From G051132615 sp051132615 (lineage in GTDB: Bacteria; Pseudomonadota; Gammaproteobacteria; Burkholderiales; Neisseriaceae): DNA of 64,000 nucleotides. The stretch is from the NCBI RefSeq assembly GCF_051132615.1, contig NZ_CP152375.1, positions 930,001 through 994,000 on the forward strand. The letters are read 5' to 3'. Positions 52,403 through 61,001 of the stretch are shown here, piece after piece. Both the position numbers and the translations under genes were made by a program. Position 1 is the first letter of the stretch. The number at the start of each line of letters is the position of its first letter. A model generated the notes under the pieces. That model had not been told where the DNA came from and ran no database searches. It worked only from the letters and a program-made list of their open reading frames with translations.

Positions 52403-52963
52403 TCATTGTACAATCACAAACTCTCCTTTTTTTCCCCACTTTTTGGCCTGTTCATCAAGACGAACACAAGCAAGCTTGCCACATAAAGCAAAATCTACAG
52501 CACTCACCGCATCCAGTACTTCTTTACGGTAAGTTATTCGTTCAACCTCCTGTTGCGCATTCCATATCATCCATGTTGCGAAACCTATAGCAGCAGAACA
52601 ACCAATGACCGTGATCATTGTCATCAGGCCTAAAATAAGCTTTTGACGATTGTTTTTTTGGTACGCTCCTTCAATATGCTTTAATGTGCCTGACAAGCGT
52701 TCTGTCATTATCGATAGATTTTTCACAACATCTACAACACCTTCGTTTAATCCTTCTTTTACAGCTACTTTAGTTGCTTGCCTTATCTGCCCATTAGATT
52801 GTTCAACAAGCATTTTTGTTTGTGACTCCGTATGTTTTACGGTTAAAGCCAATTGTTCTGTATTGTCAATGGTGACTTGATTAATATTTCTGGCTGCTGT
52901 TTCAAACTGCTCTAAAATAATCGCCACTTTCTTGGCTAAATCACCTAACTCTTCCGATTTCAT
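52403..52963 (-). CDS. Membrane-anchored coiled-coil protein downstream of the lipase gene
   Basis: 186 residues: a long N-terminal helix/coiled coil (1-105), one membrane helix (about 109-134) and a C-terminal domain with ALCGKLACVRLDEQAKKWGKKG (two Cys, cited as CGKLACVRLDEQAKKWG). A C-terminal piece of this kind recalls accessory proteins of plasmid mobilisation systems, but I am not sure. It begins 20 bases after the lipase stop with AGAGGA upstream, so it is very likely co-expressed. It could help export or protect against the lipase. Function not assigned. Confidence 0.6.
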   Translation of the reverse strand: MKSEELGDLAKKVAIILEQFETAARNINQVTIDNTEQLALTVKHTESQTKMLVEQSNGQIRQATKVAVKEGLNEGVVDVVKNLSIMTERLSGTLKHIEGAYQKNNRQKLILGLMTMITVIGCSAAIGFATWMIWNAQQEVERITYRKEVLDAVSAVDFALCGKLACVRLDEQAKKWGKKGEFVIVQ

Positions 52964-52982
52964 TGCTTACATTCCTCTGCAT

Positions 52983-54944
52983 TTATCGACTCATTGCCCG
53001 AGACTGCTTTGTCATCTCTTGCTGTTGTTGATTTATTTGCTGTTGTTGTTCAGCCATTTTTTGCTCAACACCTTTTTGTACTTCTTCTGCAAAATTTTGC
53101 CCCATTGGGGATGCTTTAAGTTCAGCAACCACTCCTTTTAATGCATTAGGGTCTTTTAAGGCAGCAAACAGTTTATCAATTTCAGGGTCACCACTGGGAC
53201 GATCTTTCAGTTCCTTTGTCTGTGCATCTACTGCCAATGTAGGATCTTTTTGCATGAGCTCAATTGTACTTGGTCTGATTTCTTTTCCATGAACCCCATA
53301 ATTTTTAACCTCCAAACTCAAAGGCTCTCCTTTTTCGATACTCTGTTTTAAAGTACGAATACCAATATTATCAATTGAAGCTCTAGACCCATCCGCATGA
53401 GTCATTCGAATACTTGCCATATGATTATCACTATTAATCCGTGTGGATGAGCCGTCTTCATAATTGAGCACCCAAACCTTATGGTTTTCTTTTTTATCAA
53501 AGGTATCATTTAGTGAGACTTTAATTGACTCTAAAGGCGCATCATTTAGTTGTGTTGCCAATTGAGCCAGATAAGGATTCATGGCTTTGAGTTCAGCATG
53601 TTGTTGCTGCGCATTTAAATTCAGTGGATCTATAACAATAGAGGGGGCCGTGCGCTCATTTTGTGTATGTACTTGTGTGCGACCAAAAGCATCTTGCCCA
53701 GAAAGTGTCCCCAAAGTACTGTCTGCAATACTCTTGCCTTCCATATCGGTATGACGCATCGTCAATTCGAAGCCTTGATTTTTATTCAGTGCTCGCTGTA
53801 TTGCCCAGCTATTAAAACCAACCTCAGTAATGGTGTTGTCACTGTTATATTGTTTGATTGTGGTTTCGCCACGTTCATGCACTGTGATGGATTGATGGGT
53901 ATTGTTTTCTCGAATAATGTCCCATGTTTTAGGAAAATCTTTACTTGCTTGATTAAAAGCGCTGGCTTTCACTTCATAAATAGGGGAGTCATCTAATGCC
54001 GCTAATATCGAACGGGAAGAAGCACTCATCATCGCGAGGCTTTTCTGCCCTTTTGGCAAAATATACTGCCCATTATTATTTAAAGATAAATTCACCGTCG
54101 CATCCCGTAAACTGCCCATTGTGTGATCCAGCCCCATAGGCATTAACATGGGAACCAATAGAGGAATCTGCAATGCTTTGGGCATTGGTGTACCAGGCAA
54201 AACAGTAGGATTTTGTGACAAATAACCTGAGTGGTCGGTACTGCTGAAAATATGCGCTTTACTGCCTGGGAGTATATTATACCCAATCGATTGACTGGCA
54301 ATATCGTTGGCTGTACGCACATCATTAATGGTATGGTTGCTGGCATCATATTGTGCCAGTTTCGCTTCATAAGCGGCATTGCCTGTTTTACCATCATGAT
54401 CATAATAACCTGCATCAATCATGCCTTGTGTCAGTGGCAGTGAATTATACACATGCACATCCAAATTGTTTTTAAGCGCAAACGCTTGTGCCATTCCACC
54501 ACCTAGGCTATGTCCTGCTGCGGAGATATTATAATCTTTAAAGATAGGATGTTGTTGCAGTTTTTCTAAAGCCGCTTGGGCTTTTTCTTGTATTTTTTTA
54601 AATTCCCCAGCACCTGAATTTTTTAAATCGGATACCCAATTTTCTAACTGCACTGAACCTTTAAAAGAAATAACGATTTCTTTGGTATCATCATTAATTA
54701 ATAATTCAAACTGATTGGAGACATCTCCTTTAGAATTCCTGTAAACATTAAAATCTTTTTCTAATCCTAATCTATCAAGTCTGACATCATCCATAAATCC
54801 CCACTTGTCGGGCATATTAAAAGTGGGACGCTCTTTTTGATTGTCTTGATCATAAGCTTCTTTGATTTTACGAGACTCATAATAACCATAATACGCCAAA
54901 GCCATGCCATCTTGTTGTGTCACTTTGCTTTTTTGAGTTTCCAT
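52983..54944 (-). CDS. Large class-3 lipase-fold protein, probable secreted antibacterial effector
   Basis: 653 residues. Residues 80-245 form a lipase_3 alpha/beta hydrolase: IVISFKGSVQLENWVSDL, nucleophile elbow AAGHSLGGG (S146), then probable Asp214 (NDIAS) and His238 (DHSGY). The long C-terminal half has no family I know; it ends in a Q-rich coil EQQQQINQQQQEMTKQ. No signal peptide, so export would need a contact-dependent system (type VI, or the bacteria-killing type IV whose effectors have Q-rich tails). A very strong AGGAGG precedes the ATG. The two lipoprotein genes just upstream look like immunity partners. No secretion-machine genes are in the window. Confidence 0.72.
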   Translation of the reverse strand: METQKSKVTQQDGMALAYYGYYESRKIKEAYDQDNQKERPTFNMPDKWGFMDDVRLDRLGLEKDFNVYRNSKGDVSNQFELLINDDTKEIVISFKGSVQLENWVSDLKNSGAGEFKKIQEKAQAALEKLQQHPIFKDYNISAAGHSLGGGMAQAFALKNNLDVHVYNSLPLTQGMIDAGYYDHDGKTGNAAYEAKLAQYDASNHTINDVRTANDIASQSIGYNILPGSKAHIFSSTDHSGYLSQNPTVLPGTPMPKALQIPLLVPMLMPMGLDHTMGSLRDATVNLSLNNNGQYILPKGQKSLAMMSASSRSILAALDDSPIYEVKASAFNQASKDFPKTWDIIRENNTHQSITVHERGETTIKQYNSDNTITEVGFNSWAIQRALNKNQGFELTMRHTDMEGKSIADSTLGTLSGQDAFGRTQVHTQNERTAPSIVIDPLNLNAQQQHAELKAMNPYLAQLATQLNDAPLESIKVSLNDTFDKKENHKVWVLNYEDGSSTRINSDNHMASIRMTHADGSRASIDNIGIRTLKQSIEKGEPLSLEVKNYGVHGKEIRPSTIELMQKDPTLAVDAQTKELKDRPSGDPEIDKLFAALKDPNALKGVVAELKASPMGQNFAEEVQKGVEQKMAEQQQQINQQQQEMTKQSRAMSR

Positions 54945-54970
54945 TATTCCTCCTTCTTCAATGTTCTCAA

Positions 54971-55660
54971 TTAATAATTCTTACATCGATGCTCTTTGCG
55001 GTATGCTTGAATTTCAGCTTCACATTGATCACGCCTCTGCTTCCACTTTTGTGCTAATACTTCATTCTTTTGGACTAATTTTACCCAAGGTACTTGTGCT
55101 GAATCACGATCATAAATGCCATCACGATAAGGAACCCAAATCTTAATGGCAGGATTAAACATACGGATATTGCCACACTGAGCATCCCTAAATAAGGGCT
55201 GTTTATACATACAACTTTTTGTCGCCGCTTCTGACATCAGGCGTAAGCCTCGTTCGATATCTCGATCTTTTAAGGGCAAGGCTGTATTAGTAAATTCAAA
55301 AGGTACTGTATCACCTGTGACTAGCATATTACCTAAAGCCACTTTGGCATCATTCGAACCTTTGGCTACCGCTTCTTCATAACGCCTTTTGATTTCAGAT
55401 AGGTTTTCCGGTGTCGATTGCCCACGTTTACTTAACGCAAACTCAATGGCCAAAAAATAATACCCATCTGGATCGCCTTTGGCTTTCAAAGCTTCAAAAC
55501 GTTCATGCTCTTTTTGGGCAAAACTTTGTGTCCCTTTTTGTTTGCGTGCCTGATCGCGTTCATCTATTTTATGTGCCATTTTGATCATGGTAGAGGTACA
55601 GCCTGAGCTGATAAGGGCGATAGCCATCATACTGATGACTATACGAAAGGAGTGTTTCAT
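54971..55660 (-). CDS. Sel1-like-repeat lipoprotein, candidate immunity protein, copy A
   Basis: 229 residues. Signal MKHSFRIVISMMAIALISSGC with lipobox SSGC (C21). Middle part has SEL1/TPR-like helices (RYEEAVAKGSNDAKVALGNM, GLRLMSEAAT) and the C-terminus Cys-containing helices (RDQCEAEIQAY). It precedes the lipase by 26 bases on the same strand. A periplasmic lipoprotein beside a cytosol-to-neighbour phospholipase is the usual make-up of a lipase immunity pair; that role is inference. Nearly identical to the next upstream gene over the central 140 residues. Confidence 0.72.
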   Translation of the reverse strand: MKHSFRIVISMMAIALISSGCTSTMIKMAHKIDERDQARKQKGTQSFAQKEHERFEALKAKGDPDGYYFLAIEFALSKRGQSTPENLSEIKRRYEEAVAKGSNDAKVALGNMLVTGDTVPFEFTNTALPLKDRDIERGLRLMSEAATKSCMYKQPLFRDAQCGNIRMFNPAIKIWVPYRDGIYDRDSAQVPWVKLVQKNEVLAQKWKQRRDQCEAEIQAYRKEHRCKNY

Positions 55661-55860
55661 CGATAATCCTTTAATGAAAATGAATATTTATTATATGCAC
55701 TTAATTTTTTATATTATAATTCAACAACATATAAAAACGAAAAAGAAATAACATAAGAGTATTAAATTTTATACACCATAATGATAAACAGTTAATTGAT
55801 CAGGTATCACTCTTTATTAGCTTATTGATTATAAATTTCTTTAGTCTCACACGAATTTGG

Positions 55861-55923
55861 GTAGCCATAATAAGCCTATGCCATACCATCTTGTTGGGTG
55901 ATCTTGCTTTTTTGAGTCTCCAT
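55861..55923 (-). pseudogene. Remnant of a second lipase gene (5' end only)
   Basis: On the minus strand an ATG at 55923 preceded by AGAAGGGGAATA opens METQKSKITQQDGMA, then a TAG, then AYYGY. The intact lipase begins METQKSKVTQQDGMALAYYGY, so codon 16 (Leu) has become a stop and the match ends after about 21 codons. It stands in the same place relative to lipoprotein copy B as the intact lipase does to copy A. Confidence 0.85.
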
Positions 55924-55947
55924 TATTCCCCTTCTATTTATTTTTAA

Positions 55948-56637
55948 TCAATAGTTACTGCAACCATGTTTACGGTTATACGCTTCAATTTCAGCTTCAC
56001 ATTGATCACGCCTCTGCTTCCACTTTTGTGCCAATTTTTCATTTATTGGTACTAGTTTTACCCAAGGCTCTTGTGCTGAATCACGATCATGTCTACCACT
56101 ACGGTACAAAACCCAAATCTTAATGGCAGGATTAAACATACGGATATTGCCACACTGAGCATCCCTAAATAAGGGCTGTTTATACATACAGCTTGCCGTC
56201 GCTGCTTCTGACATCAGGCGTAAACCTCGTTCGATATCTCGATCTTTTAAGGGCAAGGCTGTATTAGTAAATTCAAAAGGTACTGTATCACCTGTGACTA
56301 GCATATTACCTAAAGCCACTTTGGCATCATTCGAACCTTTGGCTACCGCTTCTTCATAACGCCTTTTGATTTCAGATAGGTTTTCCGGTGTCGATTGCCC
56401 ACGTTTACTTAACGCAAACTCAATGGCCAAAAAATAATACCCATCTGGATCGCCTTTGGCTTTCAAAGCTTCAAAACGTTCATGCTCTTTTTGGGCAAAA
56501 CTTTGTGTCCCTTTTTGTTTGCTTGCCTGATCGCGTTCATCCACTTTATGTGCCATATTGATCATGGTGGAAGTACAGCTTGAAGTAATAAAAGCAACAG
56601 TACTAATGCAAAGAAGGGTGTGGAAGGAATGCTTCAT
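55948..56637 (-). CDS. Sel1-like-repeat lipoprotein, candidate immunity protein, copy B
   Basis: 229 residues, paralog of copy A with the same lipobox type (MKHSFHTLLCISTVAFITSSC, C21). Residues 22-175 are almost the same as in copy A; the signal peptide and the last 45 residues differ (IKIWVLYRSGRHDRDSAQEP against VPYRDGIYDRDSAQVP). The duplicated stretch is nearly identical in DNA as well, which points to recent duplication or gene conversion. It is followed by the lipase remnant. Probably an orphan immunity gene kept after loss of its toxin. Confidence 0.72.
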   Translation of the reverse strand: MKHSFHTLLCISTVAFITSSCTSTMINMAHKVDERDQASKQKGTQSFAQKEHERFEALKAKGDPDGYYFLAIEFALSKRGQSTPENLSEIKRRYEEAVAKGSNDAKVALGNMLVTGDTVPFEFTNTALPLKDRDIERGLRLMSEAATASCMYKQPLFRDAQCGNIRMFNPAIKIWVLYRSGRHDRDSAQEPWVKLVPINEKLAQKWKQRRDQCEAEIEAYNRKHGCSNY

Positions 56638-56950
56638 GGACGAACCTTAATAATATAAATGATGAGTAAAACACACTGTATTTAATTTTTTATTGTACGC
56701 CATTAATATATGAAAATAAAATTAACGCAACAAATATAGTATGTTACAAATATTGCTATAGTTGATTTTTTAAATGGAGAATACATTTTTTGATTGAATC
56801 ATTGATTGATCAACTGATTGTTTTAACTGCACCAAAGGCAATTCAAACTTAAAAAGCATATTTTTATTAAAAACGCACCTTAAAAAGTAGATGATTTATA
56901 TCCAACTTTTTAGGTGCGTTTTATTAAGACCTTTTGTATAAAAAGGTTAT
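56638..56950. other. Intergenic region between the immunity-like gene and the ABC operon
   Basis: 313 AT-rich bases: promoter side of the lipoprotein gene, a short run of TTGATTGA-like repeats (about 56789-56820) and the terminator of the ABC operon (56870-56922). No gene seen. Confidence 0.5.
56870..56922 (-). terminator. Long terminator of the amino-acid ABC operon
   Basis: AAAACGCACCTTAAAAAGT and ACTTTTTAGGTGCGTTTT pair over 18 bp with a single bulge and a 16-base loop, 28 bases past the stop of the binding protein, ending in a T-run on the minus strand. Confidence 0.8.
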
Positions 56951-57904
56951 TTATTGTGCAGCAGAAACAGCCTCAGAAGAAGTAGTATGATTCGCATGTT
57001 CAGCAGAATCTACTTTTCCGCCTTCAATCACCACATTTTCAGGGTCAATATTATCACCATAAAATGGTTTGATCGCTTTATTGTATGCGTCATGGAAGAA
57101 TTTTTCTTGAGCCAATTGCACCAACTCTTGATTTAACCAATCGCGTAACTCAGTATTGCCTTTTTTCACAGCAGGGGCAATAAAATCGTTTGGACCAACT
57201 TGGTTAATGCTTACTTCAAAATCAGGGTTTTCTTTTACCCATGCATACAATAAAGTATTGTCATGCGCCAATGCAGCACCACGCCCATCTTTTAAAGCAG
57301 CAAATGTTTCGGTATTTTGGTCAAATTTCATTTGTTCAACATTAGGGAAATTTTCTGCAAAATAAGTTTCTGCTGTTGTGCCTTTATTGATCAATAGCTT
57401 TTTGCCTGTTAATTGTTCTACAGTTTGAATAGCCGCATTTTTAGGCGACACCACACCAATTGCGGTTTTCATGTAAGGATTGGCAAAATCAACCTGCTCA
57501 GCTCTTTCTGGGGTAACAGTAAAATTGGCTAAAGTAATGTCCACTTTATTGGACTTTAGGACATCCACACGATTTTGCGCTTCAGTCAAAACAAACTCTA
57601 CTTTGCTTTCATCGCCTAGTAAATCTTTAGCAATACGTTTACCAAACTCAATATCATAGCCTTGGTTTTTGCCTTCTTTATCAATATAACCAAAAGGAGG
57701 TTTATCACTGAATACAGCAATTCTGATCACGCCACGCTCTTTAATGGCATCAATAGAAGAAGCTTGAGAGGCTGTACTTGATGCTGCCTCAGAGCTGCTG
57801 CCACTGGTAGCGGTTCCTTGATCACCACAACCAACTAAAGCCAGTGTCAAAATACCTGCCAATAGCCAACCCATATTTTTCTTACTTGAGTGAATACGTT
57901 GCAT
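56951..57904 (-). CDS. Amino-acid (probably cysteine) ABC transporter substrate-binding lipoprotein
   Basis: 317 residues. Lipoprotein signal with LALVGC (C26), a Ser/Ala-rich linker and a family-3 binding fold: RIAVFSDKPPFGYIDKEGKN, GYDIEFGKRIAKDLLGDE, NKVDITLANFTVTPERAEQVDF (quoted in pieces) and INKGTTAETYF. These and FDQNTETFAALKDGRGAALAHDN resemble the Neisseria and Campylobacter cysteine-binding proteins as I remember them, so cysteine is the best guess; Glu/Gln types are less alike. Last gene of the four-gene operon. Confidence 0.85.
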   Translation of the reverse strand: MQRIHSSKKNMGWLLAGILTLALVGCGDQGTATSGSSSEAASSTASQASSIDAIKERGVIRIAVFSDKPPFGYIDKEGKNQGYDIEFGKRIAKDLLGDESKVEFVLTEAQNRVDVLKSNKVDITLANFTVTPERAEQVDFANPYMKTAIGVVSPKNAAIQTVEQLTGKKLLINKGTTAETYFAENFPNVEQMKFDQNTETFAALKDGRGAALAHDNTLLYAWVKENPDFEVSINQVGPNDFIAPAVKKGNTELRDWLNQELVQLAQEKFFHDAYNKAIKPFYGDNIDPENVVIEGGKVDSAEHANHTTSSEAVSAAQ

Positions 57905-57924
57905 TTTATGATGCTCCTATGAGA

Positions 57925-58668
57925 TTAAAAATCAAAAACGTTTAAAAACTGCTGTGCACGTTCCGTTTTTGGGTGATTAAAAAATTCCTCAGGCGTGCCC
58001 TCTTCGAGGATTTTTCCTTTATCAATAAAAATAATTCTATCTGCAACTTTTCTAGCAAAATTTAATTCATGGGTGACCAAAATCATGGTCATACCTTGTG
58101 CGGCTAATTTTAAAATCACTTCCAACACTTCTCGAACCATTTCAGGGTCAAGCGAAGCGGTGACTTCATCGAACAACATAATATCTGGGTTCATACACAA
58201 TGCACGCACAATGGCAATACGTTGTTTTTGCCCACCAGAAAGCTCTCTGGGGTAAGCATTTTTTCGGTCTGCTAAACCAACTCTGTTCAATAGTTCATCT
58301 GCTTGGGCAAATGCATCTGCTTTATTACGTTTTTGTACTTTGAGTGGGCCCAATAAAATATTGTCAATAACGGTCATATTGGGAAACAAGTCATAACTTT
58401 GAAACACCATTCCCACTTTTTGTCTGACTTTAATCCAAGAGGTTTTAGGTGTATTCAATTCTTCACCAGACAATTTTATTGAGCCTTGCTGGATACTTTC
58501 TAACCCATTTAAACAACGTAAAAAGGTAGATTTACCACAACCAGATGACCCTAAAATCACCACAACTTCACCCTTATTTACAGTGATATCAATGCCTTTT
58601 AATACCTCTGCGTGACCATAACTTTTATGGACATCTTTGACCACTAATAATGCTTCTTGTTCTGCCAT
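57925..58668 (-). CDS. Amino-acid ABC transporter ATP-binding protein
   Basis: 247 residues. Walker A GSSGCGKS, Q-loop MVFQSYDLFPNMTV, signature LSGGQKQR, Walker B IMLFDEVTASLDPE (E to V-T switch after DE as seen) and H-loop ILVTHELNF. The ATG at 58668 with AAGGAAA seven bases upstream was chosen; a longer reading to 58713 overlaps the permease gene. Energises uptake with the two permeases upstream. Confidence 0.94.
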   Translation of the reverse strand: MAEQEALLVVKDVHKSYGHAEVLKGIDITVNKGEVVVILGSSGCGKSTFLRCLNGLESIQQGSIKLSGEELNTPKTSWIKVRQKVGMVFQSYDLFPNMTVIDNILLGPLKVQKRNKADAFAQADELLNRVGLADRKNAYPRELSGGQKQRIAIVRALCMNPDIMLFDEVTASLDPEMVREVLEVILKLAAQGMTMILVTHELNFARKVADRIIFIDKGKILEEGTPEEFFNHPKTERAQQFLNVFDF

Positions 58669-58684
58669 GTTTATTTCCTTCGGG

Positions 58685-59356
58685 TTAGGGCTGTTTTGTG
58701 GCCATGCGGGCAAACTTGGACAACGGGTAACACACCATAAAATATAAAATCAATATAAAACCATAAATCCAAAATGGGGCCATTTCATTGGTAAACTTTT
58801 CATATTCAATGATTTGCTGCCCCACTTTAACCACTTCAATCACCCCAACAAAAACCAAAAGAGAAGTGGTCATAATCATACGTGCAGATAAATTAATGGC
58901 AGCTGGGATGGTTCGTTTAAACGCTTGGGGCAATAACACATACCCAAATACCTGCCATTTATTCAAACCGACGGCCAAAGCAGATTCTGTTTGGTGTTTG
59001 GGTAAAGATATAAGTGCACCTCTGACAATATCACTCATTTCCCCTGCACCCCATAAACTAAATACAATAATGGCCACTGTTTGAGCACTGAGATTCATAT
59101 CAAAATCGGCAGGCAAAATAAAATACAAAATAAATAGCCACACCAATAAGGGGATAATTCGAATCGACTCTAAATAAACCCTAAAAATGCCCCGAATAAG
59201 CACAGAGCGTGTTGTTCGAATCACACCAAATAAAGTGCCAAAAAACCAGCTAATCAAAATAGCGATCAGGGCAATTTTTAATGTGACTGAAAACCCAACC
59301 AATAAACGCTCAATGGTAACTGAATGAAAAAGTACTTCAATGCCCAAATTCTGCAT
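58685..59356 (-). CDS. Amino-acid ABC transporter permease 2
   Basis: 223 residues, HisM/GlnP family with about five helices. The EAA loop is SALAVGLNKWQVFGYVLLPQA. The ATG at 59356 has AAAGGTG upstream and overlaps the end of permease 1 by 20 bases; a TTG at 59374 is less likely. Forms the membrane channel with permease 1. Confidence 0.92.
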   Translation of the reverse strand: MQNLGIEVLFHSVTIERLLVGFSVTLKIALIAILISWFFGTLFGVIRTTRSVLIRGIFRVYLESIRIIPLLVWLFILYFILPADFDMNLSAQTVAIIVFSLWGAGEMSDIVRGALISLPKHQTESALAVGLNKWQVFGYVLLPQAFKRTIPAAINLSARMIMTTSLLVFVGVIEVVKVGQQIIEYEKFTNEMAPFWIYGFILILYFMVCYPLSKFARMATKQP

Positions 59357-60002
59357 AACGCACCTTTCTTTCAATAAAGGTCAATAAAATGGAAACGGGC
59401 AACAAAATAATCAAATACCCTACCACCAGCATCAATAAAGACTCATTGGTTTTGTAATACATTCCAATTAAATCTTTAGCTGTATTGGTTAAATCCAAAA
59501 TAGCAATCCCAGAACAAATGGAGGTTTCTTTAATGAGAAAGATACAATTAGCCCCTAACGCTGGCACACTATAGGATAAAGCTTGAGGCAAAATGACATA
59601 ACGTGCCAACTGAAATTTATTCAAACCAATTGCCACCCCTGACTCTAACTGACTTTTTGCCACTGCTTCTATGCCACCACGAAAAGCTTCTGCCATAAAG
59701 CTTCCCCCTAATAGAGACAAACCAATAACGGCAGTGACTTCTGGGCTTAATGTTAAACCTATTTTAGGTAAGCCATAGAACATAAAAAACAATTGAATCA
59801 ATAAGGGGGTATTACGGAAAAAGGCAACATATCCATTGACTATTTGGCTCAATACACGCACTTTATAAAAGGTCACAATACTGCAAACCATACCAATAAT
59901 AAAAGCAAATAAAATCCCCCAAAATGATAACTTAAGGGTCAACCATAATGCTTTTTCATACATGGGTAAAAAACGGATAATGTATTCCCAATTCAACGAC
60001 AC
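59337..60002 (-). CDS. Amino-acid ABC transporter permease 1
   Basis: 221 residues, same family. FFRNTPLLIQLFFMFYGLP is the conserved N-terminal part and SGVAIGLNKFQLARYVILPQ the EAA loop. The start is GTG with GGAG five bases upstream. First gene of permease-permease-ATPase-binding protein; a 298-base region with no clear regulator site separates it from the divergent PP-loop gene. Confidence 0.92.
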   Translation of the reverse strand: MSLNWEYIIRFLPMYEKALWLTLKLSFWGILFAFIIGMVCSIVTFYKVRVLSQIVNGYVAFFRNTPLLIQLFFMFYGLPKIGLTLSPEVTAVIGLSLLGGSFMAEAFRGGIEAVAKSQLESGVAIGLNKFQLARYVILPQALSYSVPALGANCIFLIKETSICSGIAILDLTNTAKDLIGMYYKTNESLLMLVVGYLIILLPVSILLTFIERKVRYAEFGH

Positions 60003-60300
60003 AATAACTCCTGTTTACGATGGTGATCAATTCTTATAGCGTATACAATACCCATAAAAGCACTAAGATTAAGGCTTTTGCGAATTAACTGTCAATCACC
60101 TTTTCCCTATATCTATATAACCAATTTCACTATAACCAAAACACTTTAATAGCTTTTTATCATTTAAGGACAAATAGCCATTATATCTTTTATTTATCAT
60201 TAAAAATATCATCATATTTTATTGAGCAAACGATTATTACTCGCTAAAGACAATAGACAAGGATAGAATTAGCCATTCTTAGTTCATTTTCTTCATATCC

Positions 60301-60999
60301 ATGTCTACCCAATTATCTAAAAAACCTATTATGATTGCCACATCTGGCGGCAAAGATGCCACATTAGCCTTACATTATCTGCGCTTTAACCCTAAATTTA
60401 GCCATTATGAACCAATTGGTTTAATGACTACTTTTTATACGCAAACTGGTCGTTCAACTGCACATAATATTCGACAAGATGTGATGCAAGCACAAGCAGA
60501 TGCCTTAGGGTTGCCTTTACACATTCTGAACTTAGAAAATAAGCGTGGCCAAGCTTATACTGACTATGATCAAAAAATCGGGCGATTTTATGAAGAACTG
60601 AAACAACAAGGAATTACCGATGTCATGTATGGTGACATTCATTTAGAAGATGTCAAAGCTTATAGAGAAAATTTAAATAAGCAACACGGCATAACGGGTG
60701 TATACCCCTTATGGGACAACACCCCACAGCAGATTATGGATTCTTTTTTGTCTCTTGGCTATCAAACTTTAATTGTGGCTGTAGACAGTACTAAATTAAC
60801 AGAAGATTATTTGGGTAAAACCATGACACAATCTTTACTTGATCAATTACCAGAAGGGGTAGATCAATGTGCGGAATATGGTGAATACCATACCTTTTGT
60901 GTGAATGGGCCAATGTTCAAGCAAGTTATCCCTATCCAAACAGGGGCACACTCTTTTGATGGACGTAACTGGTATGTCGATTTACTGTTAAGCCAATGA
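60301..60999 (+). CDS. PP-loop ATPase of the Dph6/DUF71 family
   Basis: 232 residues. The ATP-pyrophosphatase P-loop is ATSGGKDATLAL, and the C-terminal QCAEYGEYHTFCVNGPMF fits the E-N-G-E-F-H-T-F motif of the diphthine-ammonia ligase-like family. Bacteria have no diphthamide, so the bacterial role is unknown; ATP-dependent amide formation is likely. It converges with the next gene at a distance of only two bases. Confidence 0.85.
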   Translation: MSTQLSKKPIMIATSGGKDATLALHYLRFNPKFSHYEPIGLMTTFYTQTGRSTAHNIRQDVMQAQADALGLPLHILNLENKRGQAYTDYDQKIGRFYEELKQQGITDVMYGDIHLEDVKAYRENLNKQHGITGVYPLWDNTPQQIMDSFLSLGYQTLIVAVDSTKLTEDYLGKTMTQSLLDQLPEGVDQCAEYGEYHTFCVNGPMFKQVIPIQTGAHSFDGRNWYVDLLLSQ

Positions 61000-61001
61000 G
61001 T

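Noticed and set aside
52932..53141. Leu-rich plus-strand ORF at the end of the lipase gene
   Set aside because: It is the antisense of the Gln codons (CAA/CAG) of the Q-rich tail.
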